Numbered from the stretch's first letter, positions 21,076-30,113 are shown. The stretch is 64,000 bases of DNA from Neisseria zoodegmatis (GCF_900187305.1 NZ_LT906434.1:124001-188000), one strand, 5' to 3'. Notes: a model not told the origin generated them from the sequence alone. Translations and numbers: made by a program.

Positions 21076-23210
21076 AAAAGCATTACAGCGCGTCGGAACT
21101 GGTGGCTCTTGAATTAAGCGGACTGCCTAAAACGGAAGCGGGAGTGGTTTTTCGAGCCAAACAACAAAACTGGCCGTTTATAGAAGTGGCTGGCAAAGGC
21201 GGTCGCGGTGGCAAACGCCGCGAGTACACCCCACCGCCCGAAGTGATGATGCAGATACAAGAGCGCGAGATGGCTAAGGTGCTGGCAGATACGGCGCCGC
21301 CGCTGCCGGTGTTGGCGGCCACAAATACGGCGGTATCGACGGAAGTGCGGTACATGCAAACCACCGAAGCGCAGCGCACCCGCGAGGGAGCAAGGCTCGG
21401 TGTGTTGAATGCGGTTGAGCGGCTGATGGCTGAATCGAATGTCGGCAAGGATGCGGCGATTACTACGCTGCTGACGCAAGCAAGGCTGCCGCAGTTTGAG
21501 CATGTGGCGAAGATGTTTGAGCTGGCCTTAGACGAGCGCGGCGCGGGCAGTTTGAAGCTGCCGAGCAGCCGTACCATCAAACGCTGGTTTGCCCAACGGG
21601 AAAGCAATACGCTGATTCCGAAAGTGGCCACCGCCGATATGAATATGCCTGATTGGCTACCGCTGTTTTTGAAGTATTACCGGCTGCCGACGAAACCAAG
21701 CGTTCAGATGGCTTACGAGGCGTTTTTGGATGCGCTGGCGGTTGAAATGCCGCTGGTTAAGGTGCCGAGCATACACGCGGTACGGCGGGCGATGAGCAAG
21801 GTGGGCAATGTGGCCTTGCAAGACGGCCGCAAAGGTAAGCGCGAGCTGAAAAACGATTTGCCGCACAAACGGCGCGAGTTTTTGCACTTGCCTCCGGCTG
21901 CGATCTACACCGCAGACGGCCACACCTTTGATGCGGAGGTGCTTAACCCGATGAGCGGCCACCCGTTCCGCCCTGAAATCACAACGGTAATCGATGTAGC
22001 AACCCGCCGCTGTATGGGCTGGAGCGTGGGCTTGGCGGAAAGCCGGTTTACGGTGCTGGAAGCGTTGTGCCATGCTAGCCGCACGGCCATCGGCGCGGTG
22101 TGGTATGTGGACTGGGGTAAAGGCTTTGAAAACTTGATGATGACTGATGAGGCAACGGGGATTATGGGCAGGCTGGGTATGACGATGAAACACTCGCTGG
22201 CCTATAACTCGCAAGCTAAAGGTGTATCGGAACGCAGCCATAACATTTTTACCCGCGCGGCGCGAAAGCTGCCGACTTATGTGGGTAAAGACATGGATGC
22301 GGAAGCGCGCAAATCGCTGTTCCATTGGACACGCAAGGAAATCAAGCTGCAAGGCAAGATTATCAACTCGCCGATACCGACGTGGGACGAATTTAAGGCG
22401 TTTATCGAGGCGGAAATCGAAGCCTACAACAACAGCCCGCACCGCAGCCTGCTGAAATTTACTGATGCCGACGGCAAAAAACGCCACATGACGCCAAACG
22501 AAATGTGGGCGTTGAAGGTAAAAGAGTTCGGCGAGCCGCCGAAGGTGTTGGCGGAAGACGAGGGCTGGCTGTTTAGACCGCAGAAGATGTGTACGGTACG
22601 GCGCGGCGAGGTGCAACTCTTTAATAACGTTTATTTTTCAAACCTTTTGGAGGAATTTAACGGCGAAGAGTTGCGGGTTGGCTACGACGTGCAAGATGCG
22701 CAGTGGGTTTGGGTGTATGACGATGCAGGCCGCTTGATTTGTAAGGCGGAATGGCACGGCAACAGCCAAAGCTATATGCCTGAAAGCGTGATTGAGCAGG
22801 CAATGGATAAACGCAACGATGCGGCCTTGAAACGGGTTGAAATCAAGCGTGAAAACGTGCTGGCGGAGCGCAGGCAAGCGGTTATCGAGCATGAAAGCAG
22901 CGTGAATTTAGGCGGTATTACGCTGGATATGAGCCGCTTAAAAGAGCAAGGCGCGAAAGTGCTGGCGCGGCGTGAAGAGCCGGAAACGGTGGAGGCGGTG
23001 TTTAAGGTGGTGAAGCCGGAGCCGATTCAGACGGCCTCAAGTTGGGAAGCCCCCGATGCCCTAAACCCGAAGGCGCAATACGCTGAATATAAACGCTTGG
23101 CAAGCTGTGAAGCTGCCGAATTAAACGAGACGCAAGCCAAATGGCTTGAGTGGTATGTAAATAGCGGCCGTGTCGAACTGATGGAGCAAATGGCACGGGC
23201 TTACGGATAG
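21072..23210 (+). CDS. MuA-like DDE transposase
   Basis: The 712-residue enzyme cuts and joins the phage ends during lysogenic insertion and replicative transposition. An N-terminal Mu-type winged domain contains GKGGRGGKRR (41-50). The DDE core is visible as Asp282 (in TADGHT), Asp347 (in YVDWGKG) and Glu387 (in AKGVSER), matching the spacing of MuA. The C-terminal region after about 560 would contact MuB. It is translationally coupled to Ner by an ATGA overlap. The region carries one uptake sequence near 23027. Confidence 0.95.
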   Translation: MKKHYSASELVALELSGLPKTEAGVVFRAKQQNWPFIEVAGKGGRGGKRREYTPPPEVMMQIQEREMAKVLADTAPPLPVLAATNTAVSTEVRYMQTTEAQRTREGARLGVLNAVERLMAESNVGKDAAITTLLTQARLPQFEHVAKMFELALDERGAGSLKLPSSRTIKRWFAQRESNTLIPKVATADMNMPDWLPLFLKYYRLPTKPSVQMAYEAFLDALAVEMPLVKVPSIHAVRRAMSKVGNVALQDGRKGKRELKNDLPHKRREFLHLPPAAIYTADGHTFDAEVLNPMSGHPFRPEITTVIDVATRRCMGWSVGLAESRFTVLEALCHASRTAIGAVWYVDWGKGFENLMMTDEATGIMGRLGMTMKHSLAYNSQAKGVSERSHNIFTRAARKLPTYVGKDMDAEARKSLFHWTRKEIKLQGKIINSPIPTWDEFKAFIEAEIEAYNNSPHRSLLKFTDADGKKRHMTPNEMWALKVKEFGEPPKVLAEDEGWLFRPQKMCTVRRGEVQLFNNVYFSNLLEEFNGEELRVGYDVQDAQWVWVYDDAGRLICKAEWHGNSQSYMPESVIEQAMDKRNDAALKRVEIKRENVLAERRQAVIEHESSVNLGGITLDMSRLKEQGAKVLARREEPETVEAVFKVVKPEPIQTASSWEAPDALNPKAQYAEYKRLASCEAAELNETQAKWLEWYVNSGRVELMEQMARAYG

Positions 23211-23224
23211 AAAGAGGTTTAAAA

Positions 23225-23356
23225 ATGAAGATGGAAATGCCTGAATGGCTGGTAAAGAAGATGGCGGAAACCCGAAAAAGCCGCCAAAGCAAACGGCTTG
23301 TGCTGGGTTTTGTGGAGCGCGAAGTGCTGCGCCGACCACTGGCCGCCGCGCAATAA
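23225..23356 (+). CDS. Small basic protein between A and B
   Basis: A 43-codon frame starts MKMEMPEWL behind AGAGG and ends LRRPLAAAQ. It is rich in lysine and arginine, sits in the early operon and fits neatly between the transposase and ATPase genes. I do not recognise it. Confidence 0.55.
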   Translation: MKMEMPEWLVKKMAETRKSRQSKRLVLGFVEREVLRRPLAAAQ

Positions 23357-23439
23357 AATGCCAAACGCCGTTTTTCAGACGGCCTGTTAAAAACCTGTTT
23401 AAAACACGGATAAAACGTAGTTACTCGGAGTATTAAAAA

Positions 23440-24159
23440 ATGAAGATTGCAAACATTAATAATTTATCTTTGGTTGCTATTGCCATGCAGCGTTTGGTTA
23501 ACCGACAAGACGGCCTGCCCGGTTTGGGTGTGCTGTACGGCCCCAGCGGTTACGGCAAAACCACGGCAACGGTGGCGGTGGCCAATCAGACCCGCGCCTA
23601 CTATGTGCAGATGCGCAGTGCGTGGGGCAAAAAGACGCTGCTCGAAAAAATCTGCTTTGAGATGGGCTTGCCGCCGGCTCGAACCACGGCGGGCTGCTTG
23701 GATGTGATCTGTGAGCAATTGGCAGCCAGTCAACGACCGCTCATCATCGATGAGGCCGACTACCTTGTTTCTAAGGAGGGCATGGTTGAGCTGGTGCGCG
23801 ACATCTACGAAGGCAGCCAAGCGCCTGTGATGTTGGTAGGTGAAGAGTTGTTACCGAACAAGCTGAAAAAATACGAGCGTTTTCACGGGCGCGTGCTCGC
23901 TTGGGTGCCGGCGCAACCGGTTAGCGTGGACGATGCAGCGGAACTGGCGGCGGTATATGCCCCGAAAGTGCGCCTGTCAAACGACTTGCTGGCGCATTTG
24001 GTGGAAATCGCTCACGGCTCGGTGCGCAGGGTAACGGTTAACTTGGTCAATCTTGCCGCCTTTGCCGCTGAAAAAGGTTTGGCAGAGCTGGGCTTGGGCG
24101 ATATTGCCAAGGCCGAACTGTATAAAGGCGAAGCGCCTAAACGGGGGACGAAAGTATGA
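23440..24159 (+). CDS. MuB-like AAA+ transposition ATPase
   Basis: The 239-residue ATPase binds target DNA and delivers it to the MuA transpososome, also giving target immunity. Walker A is GPSGYGKTT (34-42) and Walker B ends in IIDEAD (102-107). It is shorter than Mu B because the N-terminal helix-turn-helix region is missing, as in other Mu-like prophages. The next gene overlaps by 4 nt. Confidence 0.9.
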   Translation: MKIANINNLSLVAIAMQRLVNRQDGLPGLGVLYGPSGYGKTTATVAVANQTRAYYVQMRSAWGKKTLLEKICFEMGLPPARTTAGCLDVICEQLAASQRPLIIDEADYLVSKEGMVELVRDIYEGSQAPVMLVGEELLPNKLKKYERFHGRVLAWVPAQPVSVDDAAELAAVYAPKVRLSNDLLAHLVEIAHGSVRRVTVNLVNLAAFAAEKGLAELGLGDIAKAELYKGEAPKRGTKV

Positions 24160-24713
24160 AGCCGGTTAAAGAGTTGACCTTGCCCCGCAATAACCGCCAA
24201 CTGGTGTGGACGGCATTGCGAGCAAGCCGTGAAAGTTGGGTGACGTTGGCGGCATTGAGCGAGCAGGCAGATGTGAAAAGCCGCACGGTATATATGTATC
24301 TGCAAGCATTGATTGCGGCGGGCTATGTGGCGGTTGAAACGGCAGCCGACCGCTGCAAGCTCTACCGACTGACCAAAGACGCAGGAGTAGATGCTCCGCG
24401 CCTGCGGCCGGACGGCACCGAGGCCACGCCGAAGAATACAGAAATTATTTGGCGCACCATCAAGATTATGCACACCTTTACCTTGGACTCACTGACGGCT
24501 CATGTGCGGATGACGCACGAGGTGCAAAGAGAATGGGTCAAAAAATACGTTATCTCGCTGCTGGCGGCAGGGTATTTGGGCAAGCGTAGCCGTGAAGATT
24601 ATGTGCTGCTGCACAACACGGGCAGCCAAGCACCGCAGCTGCTTAATATACGCGAGGTGTATGACCCTAACTTAAAACAAATCATGTTACGGGAGGTGCC
24701 GGACTATGAATAA
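24156..24713 (+). CDS. Early-region protein with two winged-helix-like units
   Basis: The 185-residue protein shows two successive helix-turn-helix-wing patterns, around TLAALSEQADVKSRTVYMYL and TLDSLTAHVRMTHEVQREWV, each followed by a glycine-containing turn and basic strand (GYVAVE, GYLGKRS). This suggests a DNA-binding protein of the early operon. It overlaps MuB by 4 nt and the following gene by 8 nt. I cannot name a specific function. Confidence 0.7.
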   Translation: MKPVKELTLPRNNRQLVWTALRASRESWVTLAALSEQADVKSRTVYMYLQALIAAGYVAVETAADRCKLYRLTKDAGVDAPRLRPDGTEATPKNTEIIWRTIKIMHTFTLDSLTAHVRMTHEVQREWVKKYVISLLAAGYLGKRSREDYVLLHNTGSQAPQLLNIREVYDPNLKQIMLREVPDYE

Positions 24714-25026
24714 AGACTATATGAATGAAGAGTGGTTTTCAGTATTGAAGCGCGAGATTGAAAGCAGCAGCCAGCGCAGCGTTGCCGATAAGCTGGGTTA
24801 CAGCATGACGGCAATCAATTTGGTGGTAAACGGCAAATATAAAGGCAAAACGGACAAAATCGCCGCTAAAGTGATGCGGGTTTATAACATTAAATGCCCG
24901 TTTAGCGGCAATGTAATCACTTTGCAAGATTGCAGGGATATAGCTCACGCGGCCGCACCCACCCACAACCCTATAAAAATGGGGCACTGGAAAGCGTGTT
25001 TGAAATGCCCAAACCGACCTGATTAA
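24706..25026 (+). CDS. Small helix-turn-helix protein
   Basis: The 106-residue protein contains a lambda-repressor-like helix-turn-helix (SQRSVADKLGYSMTAINLVV) and a C-terminal tail with CPF and CLKCP cysteines that could hold a metal. Codon 6 is a second ATG (MNEEW) that may be the true start. Function is unknown; a DNA-binding regulator of the early operon is likely. Confidence 0.7.
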   Translation: MNKDYMNEEWFSVLKREIESSSQRSVADKLGYSMTAINLVVNGKYKGKTDKIAAKVMRVYNIKCPFSGNVITLQDCRDIAHAAAPTHNPIKMGHWKACLKCPNRPD

Positions 25027-25103
25027 CAGGTAAGCCATTGATAGGGCTATATATTTTTTGCCTGCTGATTTTGATAAGTTATTGAAAAAAAAGGAAATTT
25101 AAA

Positions 25104-25343
25104 ATGCACAAAATCAAATTAAGGGAATTATTGATGATTTCTGTGATTGTGATGGTTATAACTGCTTGTGCCAACCGCTGCACGGAGCCGCAGCCTGTAC
25201 GCAGTTATTTTGAGCATGAAACACCGGAGCAACGGCTGATGCGTGAAAAGCAGGATGCGGCCGATTTTGAGGCGCTGCAAGCGGAAAAGGCGTATGAGCG
25301 CATGAGTGATGAAGAAAGAATGCGCGGGGTGGTATATGAATAG
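25104..25343 (+). CDS. Small predicted lipoprotein
   Basis: The 79-residue protein has a basic start, a hydrophobic stretch and a lipobox ending ITAC, so it should be lipidated at the cysteine near residue 22. The mature part is acidic and helical. It lies in the early region rather than the lysis cassette, so it is more likely an envelope cargo protein than Rz1. Good ribosome site AAGGAAATTT. Confidence 0.65.
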   Translation: MHKIKLRELLMISVIVMVITACANRCTEPQPVRSYFEHETPEQRLMREKQDAADFEALQAEKAYERMSDEERMRGVVYE

Positions 25344-25548
25344 CCACCGACGGCGCAACCAAGACTGGCAGGCATACGGGCAGCACCGGCGGCGTCAGCG
25401 GATATATCACAATCTGTATAGCCCGCATACCAAACACGGGCGGCTGCAAGCGGCAATCAGGCAAATCAAACAAATCTACGGCGATGACGCCATTATTACG
25501 GGAGCGGAATATGAGCAAAAAAATTCAGACGGCCTTATGGCTGATTAG
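25336..25548 (+). CDS. Small highly basic protein
   Basis: From ATG 25336 the frame encodes 70 residues starting MNSHRRRNQDW, very rich in arginine, histidine and lysine. It overlaps the lipoprotein gene by 8 nt. An uptake sequence lies in its 3' end. Not recognised. Confidence 0.55.
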   Translation: MNSHRRRNQDWQAYGQHRRRQRIYHNLYSPHTKHGRLQAAIRQIKQIYGDDAIITGAEYEQKNSDGLMAD

Positions 25549-25642
25549 ATTGTGGTTGGCGGCAGTGGTGATGTGCTGGTCGGCTGCGGCATTGGGCGGG
25601 TATTTGGGCTGGTTGACGGTGGAAAAACTTATCGGGCAATAA
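25511..25642 (+). CDS. Small single-span membrane protein
   Basis: A 43-residue frame overlapping the previous gene starts MSKKIQTALWL and is hydrophobic over about residues 8-35 with GG and tryptophan-rich turns. GGAGCGGAAT precedes it. It could be inner-membrane; role unknown. Confidence 0.5.
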   Translation: MSKKIQTALWLIRLWLAAVVMCWSAAALGGYLGWLTVEKLIGQ

Positions 25643-25694
25643 TTTTTTTGCCTTGTGAAATTCATAACCTATTGAAAATAAAGGAAACGTGAAA

Positions 25695-26162
25695 ATGAAC
25701 AGATTGGCAGACGATTTAATTCGCGCGGCGGAAGACACGCAAACGCCGGCGCATTTAAACCTACTTTTAAACGAGGCAGCCTTGTGCATCATGCGCTTGG
25801 AAACCCGCGATTTGTACGACCAAAAACGCCTTGAGTGGCTTGAGGATTTGGGCAGCTTTGCGGTTGACAAGAAGGACGGCGAGCATCCGACGGTAACGGT
25901 GCAGATGTGCGAAAAAGCTTATTTCTGCGCCTCCGCGCCGACGGTGCGCGAAGCCATCGACTTGGCTTTTGAAGAATGCAGCGGGGTAAGCGTATGCAAA
26001 CACGACCCCGAAGCGGCAGAGCGGGCAAAGTTTGAAGCGTGGATGTGCCGATTGAATAACGGCGACCGCCTCGCCCGCAATCCTGACGACGGCGGGTATG
26101 AAGACGTGAGCATCGATTATGCATGGATTGCTTGGAAAGAGCGGGCAAAGGAGACCGTGTGA
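25695..26162 (+). CDS. Uncharacterised early-region phage protein
   Basis: The 155-residue acidic protein begins MNRLADDLIRAAEDTQTP and ends with a tryptophan-rich segment (YAWIAWKERAK). I take ATG 25695 because its spacing from AAAGGAAAC is better than that of the GTG at 25689. Not recognised. Translation is nearly coupled to the next gene (1-nt gap). Confidence 0.7.
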   Translation: MNRLADDLIRAAEDTQTPAHLNLLLNEAALCIMRLETRDLYDQKRLEWLEDLGSFAVDKKDGEHPTVTVQMCEKAYFCASAPTVREAIDLAFEECSGVSVCKHDPEAAERAKFEAWMCRLNNGDRLARNPDDGGYEDVSIDYAWIAWKERAKETV

Positions 26163-26163
26163 T

Positions 26164-26754
26164 ATGGATAAAGAAAAAGCCTTAGACAAAATCAAAAAAT
26201 GCCTTGCCTTGAGCAAGAGTGCCAACGAGCACGAAGCGGCGCAGGCGCTGAAACATGCGCAGGCATTGATGGCGAAGTATGAGCTGGACGAGCGCGATGT
26301 GGCGTTGGCGGAAATCAATATCACTGCCGCAGAAAAAAACGTGCCCGAACGCCCGCAAGACTGGCAATGGCATCTGATGAATATGGTAGCGGGTGTGTTT
26401 GGGTGCAAAGCAGCGGCGTGGGGTGTGGAAGTGCAGTTTTACGGGTTGGGCAACCGCCCTGATTTGGCAGCTTATGCTTTTGACGTGGTTTACCGCCAAC
26501 TTGCCGCAGCGCGGCGGCGGTATCTGAAAGAAAAATGCACCGCCCGTAAACCGTCGAACCGGGTGTATTTGGCCAACCAATATTGCGAAGGGTGGATTTG
26601 GGGCGTGAAACGCAATGTTGCCAACTTTGCGATGAGCGACCAAGAAATAACCCTGCTTGAAGATTACAGAAAAAACCAGTTGAAAGTGGTGGAAGTAGGC
26701 AGCCGTGAAAAACACACCCCGTCTGCGCTTAAAGTAGCGGAGAAGATGGCATGA
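26164..26754 (+). CDS. DUF2786-domain protein
   Basis: The 196-residue protein starts with a helical DUF2786-type domain (KIKKCLALSKSANEHEAAQAL, then ALMAKYELDE) and continues with a basic region containing YLKEKCTARKPSNR. This domain is common in phage early regions and its function is unknown. ATG 26164 is chosen because homologous sequence starts there. It overlaps the next gene by 4 nt. Confidence 0.75.
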   Translation: MDKEKALDKIKKCLALSKSANEHEAAQALKHAQALMAKYELDERDVALAEINITAAEKNVPERPQDWQWHLMNMVAGVFGCKAAAWGVEVQFYGLGNRPDLAAYAFDVVYRQLAAARRRYLKEKCTARKPSNRVYLANQYCEGWIWGVKRNVANFAMSDQEITLLEDYRKNQLKVVEVGSREKHTPSALKVAEKMA

Positions 26755-27581
26755 ACACCAAATGCCCCAATTGCGGCGCAGTCCACAGCCTTGACAGCCT
26801 GATCGGCAACGACGGCGCGGCGGATTTGATTAAGGCGGTGTTGGAGTTTGACGCGGCGATCGGCAAAGCGGCGGTGCGCTATGTGGGCTTGTTTAGGCCG
26901 GCCAAAAGCCAGTTGACCTTTGCCCGCACGGCCAAGCTGCTCGGCGAGCTGCTGCCGGACATCCAAGCCGGGCAAATCAGCCGCGACGGGGTGGTTTACC
27001 CCGCCCCGCCCGAGGCTTGGATTTACGGTTTTCAGACGGCCATTGATGCGCGGGATGTGGGCCGCTTGAAGCTACCGCTTAAATCGCACGGCTATTTGTA
27101 TGAGGTTATCAGCGGCTGGAGGCCGTCTGAAACGGCGGCAATGCCTGCAACGCGGCAACCGTCTATGGGCGATGCGGCGGTAAGCACCAAGCTGCGGCAA
27201 GGTGTGACCGCGTTAAGCCAATGGGCGGGCGAAGATTGGCTCAAGCAGGAAATTGCCGCAGGGTTTGCCGTGTTGTCGGCCATGAATCTGAAAGGCCGTC
27301 CTGCCGCGCCTGATTTGGCAGTAGTGGCCGAATTATGGGTGCAGCGGTTGCAGGGCAGAGATGAGAAACCAGTAGAACAGTTTGACCGTGTTCGGTTTCA
27401 GACGGCCTTTAAGGCGCTGCAAGATGCAGCCGAATGGCCGAATGTGGCCGACCTGATACGCAATCTGCCGCCCCGCCTGATACCGCGGGCGATGTTGGAA
27501 AAGCCCAAACCCGACCGGGCGAAAGGTCGGGAAGAGTTGGAAAAAGTTAAAGAGACCTTGAAAGGAAATAAAAAATGTTAG
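26751..27581 (+). CDS. Uncharacterised phage protein with N-terminal zinc-ribbon-like motif
   Basis: The 276-residue protein begins MNTKCPNCGAVHSL, a CxxC knuckle, followed by helical sequence and a basic C-terminus. It contains three uptake sequences (near 27031, 27121 and 27395), a striking density for one gene. Function unknown; a nucleic-acid-binding role is possible but unproven. Confidence 0.7.
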   Translation: MNTKCPNCGAVHSLDSLIGNDGAADLIKAVLEFDAAIGKAAVRYVGLFRPAKSQLTFARTAKLLGELLPDIQAGQISRDGVVYPAPPEAWIYGFQTAIDARDVGRLKLPLKSHGYLYEVISGWRPSETAAMPATRQPSMGDAAVSTKLRQGVTALSQWAGEDWLKQEIAAGFAVLSAMNLKGRPAAPDLAVVAELWVQRLQGRDEKPVEQFDRVRFQTAFKALQDAAEWPNVADLIRNLPPRLIPRAMLEKPKPDRAKGREELEKVKETLKGNKKC

Positions 27582-27724
27582 AAGACTATGAAAAATTATT
27601 AATTGCCGATTTTATCGGCCAGTACTGGAATGAATTTATCCAGCACGCGGAAGAATTTGGTTATTCGGCTGATGACGCCGAAAAAATAGCGGAAGCGCTA
27701 GAAGATAAAACACAGGAGGGTTAG
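27575..27724 (+). CDS. Small acidic protein
   Basis: A 49-residue frame (MLEDYEKLLIADFIGQYW) starts behind AAAGGAAATAAAA, overlaps the previous gene by 7 nt and ends 4 nt before gam. Strongly acidic. Not recognised. Confidence 0.6.
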   Translation: MLEDYEKLLIADFIGQYWNEFIQHAEEFGYSADDAEKIAEALEDKTQEG

Positions 27725-27728
27725 CGAA

Positions 27729-28256
27729 ATGGCAAGAAAAAAACGATATAACACCCCCGCCGTTACGGTGGGTATCCAAACCCGCGACGAAGCGGTCGAA
27801 CACATCAAACGCTACGGCGACTTAAGCCGCGAGGCAACGCGCATGGTAGCCGACCACAACGACACCGTGGCCGAAATGCAGGAAAAGCTCGACGCGCAAA
27901 TCGCACCGCTTACCGCCGAGATGCAGGCCATCGAAGCAGGGGTGCTGGCATGGGCGACGGCCAACCGCGATATGCTGACCGATAACGGCAAAGTCAAATA
28001 CTGCAACCTGACTACCGGCACCATCCGCTGGCGTTTCGATCCGCCCAAATGCCAAGTACGCGGCGTGGATGCCGTAATAGCCCTGATGCAGTCGGACGAA
28101 AAGTACGCCCGATTCGTGCGGACAAAACACGAAATCAACAAAGATGCCGTATTAAATGAAGCCGAGTTTTTTGTGGACAATCCCGTGGCGGGTTTGAGCA
28201 TCGTACAGGGTGCGGAGAAATTTGCCATCGAAGTCAACGAACAGGAGGTGGGCTAA
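27729..28256 (+). CDS. Gam-like host nuclease inhibitor
   Basis: The 175-residue protein matches the Mu Gam family: a long helical hairpin (residues 20-80) and the region TIRWRFDPPKCQVRG. Gam binds free double-stranded DNA ends, protecting linear phage DNA from exonucleases, and resembles Ku. It sits in the usual place late in the early operon. The stop overlaps the next start (TAATG). Confidence 0.88.
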   Translation: MARKKRYNTPAVTVGIQTRDEAVEHIKRYGDLSREATRMVADHNDTVAEMQEKLDAQIAPLTAEMQAIEAGVLAWATANRDMLTDNGKVKYCNLTTGTIRWRFDPPKCQVRGVDAVIALMQSDEKYARFVRTKHEINKDAVLNEAEFFVDNPVAGLSIVQGAEKFAIEVNEQEVG

Positions 28257-28432
28257 TGGCAAGCATCAAAATCATTATTGAAGATAACCCTGACGGCAGC
28301 ATGAAAATCGAATGTGCCGCAGATCGACCACCTCCGCAAAATCCGAAAGACTGCACACCTGCCGAAAAAATGGCGGTCAAAATCGGGAAGTTTATTGCGT
28401 CTCTAGGATGTAATCACTCGAAATTACATTAA
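28256..28432 (+). CDS. Small protein after gam
   Basis: A 58-residue frame starting MASIKIIIEDNPDG overlaps gam by one base, so it is probably translated by coupling. Its opening resembles that of the 68-residue protein at 28775 (MAKVVITIEDTGSG). Function unknown. Confidence 0.6.
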   Translation: MASIKIIIEDNPDGSMKIECAADRPPPQNPKDCTPAEKMAVKIGKFIASLGCNHSKLH

Positions 28433-28474
28433 CCAACGGCGGGCATTGCCCGCCTTTTTAAAAGGAAAAACATC

Positions 28475-28768
28475 ATGATGAAATACTTATCGCTATGTCT
28501 TGCTATGCTGCTGACAGCTTGCTTGGAGCCATACCCGATTGATGTCCAGCGCGAGCAAAGCGCAAAACTCGACGTCGTAACCGATAACCGCTTTGGGGTT
28601 AAACGTATCGCTATTATTACTGATCAATTGGCTTATGGAAGAGAAAGAGGCGTTTATTTAATTACTGACAGCAAAACTGGCAAAGAATACGTTGGTTTAT
28701 CAGGGATTGGAATTTCCGAAGTAGGTAGTCATAAGAGCGGTAAAACGCGTAGTGAAGATGAAAGGTAA
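28475..28768 (+). CDS. Small predicted lipoprotein
   Basis: The 97-residue protein has a hydrophobic leader and lipobox LLTAC (cysteine 16). Residues 35-80 look beta-rich. It follows AAAAGGAAAAAC. It may modify the envelope of the lysogen, but this is only inferred from its lipoprotein signal. Confidence 0.65.
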   Translation: MMKYLSLCLAMLLTACLEPYPIDVQREQSAKLDVVTDNRFGVKRIAIITDQLAYGRERGVYLITDSKTGKEYVGLSGIGISEVGSHKSGKTRSEDER

Positions 28769-28774
28769 ACGGTT

Positions 28775-28981
28775 ATGGCTAAAGTAGTGATTACCATTGA
28801 AGATACAGGCAGCGGCCTGTTTGAGATTGACTTACAAGGCTTGGATGTACAAAAAGACCCGACCCCGGCAATCATTGCAGGACATTCCGCAGCAGGTGTG
28901 CTCCGAGATGCACAAAAACAGGTGCATGCAGAGCTAGTCAAAAAAATTGCAGCAGAGTTTGCAGATTGCCTCAATCAATAG
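28775..28981 (+). CDS. Small acidic phage protein
   Basis: The 68-residue protein starts MAKVVITIEDTGSGLFEIDL. The opening strand pattern is shared with the 58-residue product at 28256. Not recognised. Confidence 0.6.
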   Translation: MAKVVITIEDTGSGLFEIDLQGLDVQKDPTPAIIAGHSAAGVLRDAQKQVHAELVKKIAAEFADCLNQ

Positions 28982-28993
28982 AGGCCGTCTGAA

Positions 28994-29206
28994 ATGGATT
29001 ACATCCGCAACGCCTACAAAATGCCGTTTTTACGCCCCGGAACGGAAGTAGAATACCTCGGCAGGCGCGGGGTGATTACAGGGGCGAAAGGCGGTTATCT
29101 GTTGGTAGATTTTGGCGACGGCAAGCCAACCGCCCAACACCCCGAATACAATGTAGCCTATTTTGTGGACGGCGAGCTTGTTAAGGATTTCAGACAGGCT
29201 GATTAA
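28994..29206 (+). CDS. Small uncharacterised phage protein
   Basis: The 70-residue protein has an SH3-like strand pattern (GTEVEYLGRRGVITGAKGGY, LLVDFGDG). The ribosome site region is itself an uptake sequence, GAGGCCGTCTGAAATGG. Function unknown. A terminator follows at once. Confidence 0.6.
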   Translation: MDYIRNAYKMPFLRPGTEVEYLGRRGVITGAKGGYLLVDFGDGKPTAQHPEYNVAYFVDGELVKDFRQAD

Positions 29207-29209
29207 ACA

Positions 29210-29243
29210 AACCCAATCCCCGCTTTAAACAACGGGGATTTTT
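29210..29243 (+). terminator. Terminator, left copy of a duplicated 34-nt unit
   Basis: AATCCCCG, loop, CGGGGATTTTT forms a hairpin with T-run. The 34-nt unit recurs at 29981-30014 with one change. Confidence 0.85.
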
Positions 29244-29335
29244 GTTTTTGTGTCGCCTTTTTATATCCGTTTGTTTTATTTTTATGCCGCTTGTTTTAGA
29301 ATGCACCCGCAGAATAATGTTAAATCGGGGACTAT

Positions 29336-29956
29336 ATGAAGAATTATTATGAAATTTTGGGTGTGAATATTACTGCCGATTCTGAAGAAATCCGTAAGGC
29401 TATGCAGAAGATGGCGGAAAGCGGCCGGATAAGTTTGTCTGATTTGCAGGTGTGCAAAGAGAATCTGTTGGATGAAGAAGCGCGCAAGGCGTATAATAAA
29501 AATCTGTTTATGGAGCAGCCCCAGCTTTTGGAAAAGGTAGCTCTTGAAGCCAACCAAAAATTCAAGGGCGAAACACAAGCGGTTGAAGCCGAGAATATTG
29601 TTGAGCCTAAACAGCAGCCGCCCCAAATGAGCTGGGTGCAGATAATCGGAGGCGGCTTTTTGGTTTTGTTTTTTGGGATGATAGTGTTTGGTAAATCTGA
29701 TAATAAAACGCCAAAGCTGGACGAATGGATTGCACAAGCCGCTTGCGAGAGTGCGGTAAAACAGCTTTTAAAAGCCCCTGCAACAGCAGAATTTGGCGGT
29801 TGGGGAAGAAACCGCAACGGCGACGGCACTTACACCATAACCGGTAGCGTGGATGCGCACAATAGCTATGGCGCGATGTTGCGAAGTAGCTTTAATTGCA
29901 CGGTAAGAGATAAAGGAGACGGCAATACGGGCACGGTAGTGAATTACCTGAAATAG
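29336..29956 (+). CDS. J-domain-like single-span membrane protein (likely moron)
   Basis: Residues 1-60 start like a J domain (NYYEILGV, then helices and EEARKAYNKNL), but the HPD tripeptide that stimulates DnaK is absent. A coil leads to one membrane span near residues 103-120 (IGGGFLVLFFGMIVFG), then a C-terminal domain of about 85 residues (CESAVKQLLKAP to the end) resembling small secreted domains of unknown function. The gene stands alone between two nearly identical terminators, so it is probably an independent cargo gene expressed in the lysogen. Function unknown. Confidence 0.75.
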   Translation: MKNYYEILGVNITADSEEIRKAMQKMAESGRISLSDLQVCKENLLDEEARKAYNKNLFMEQPQLLEKVALEANQKFKGETQAVEAENIVEPKQQPPQMSWVQIIGGGFLVLFFGMIVFGKSDNKTPKLDEWIAQAACESAVKQLLKAPATAEFGGWGRNRNGDGTYTITGSVDAHNSYGAMLRSSFNCTVRDKGDGNTGTVVNYLK

Positions 29957-29980
29957 CTTGCGGATGAAAGGCCGTCTGAA

Positions 29981-30014
29981 AACCCAATCCCCGCTTTAAA
30001 CAGCGGGGATTTTT
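29981..30014 (+). terminator. Terminator, right copy of the duplicated 34-nt unit
   Basis: Same unit as at 29210 with one substitution that lengthens the stem (CCCCGCT/AGCGGGG). It follows an uptake sequence at 29969. Confidence 0.85.
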
Positions 30015-30113
30015 TTACGCCTTTAAAACGCCAAATAAAAATACAAAATATAGTAGTAAATAATATAAAAAATGATAAAATACCACAACATATAGTATTT
30101 TTGAGACGAAGCC

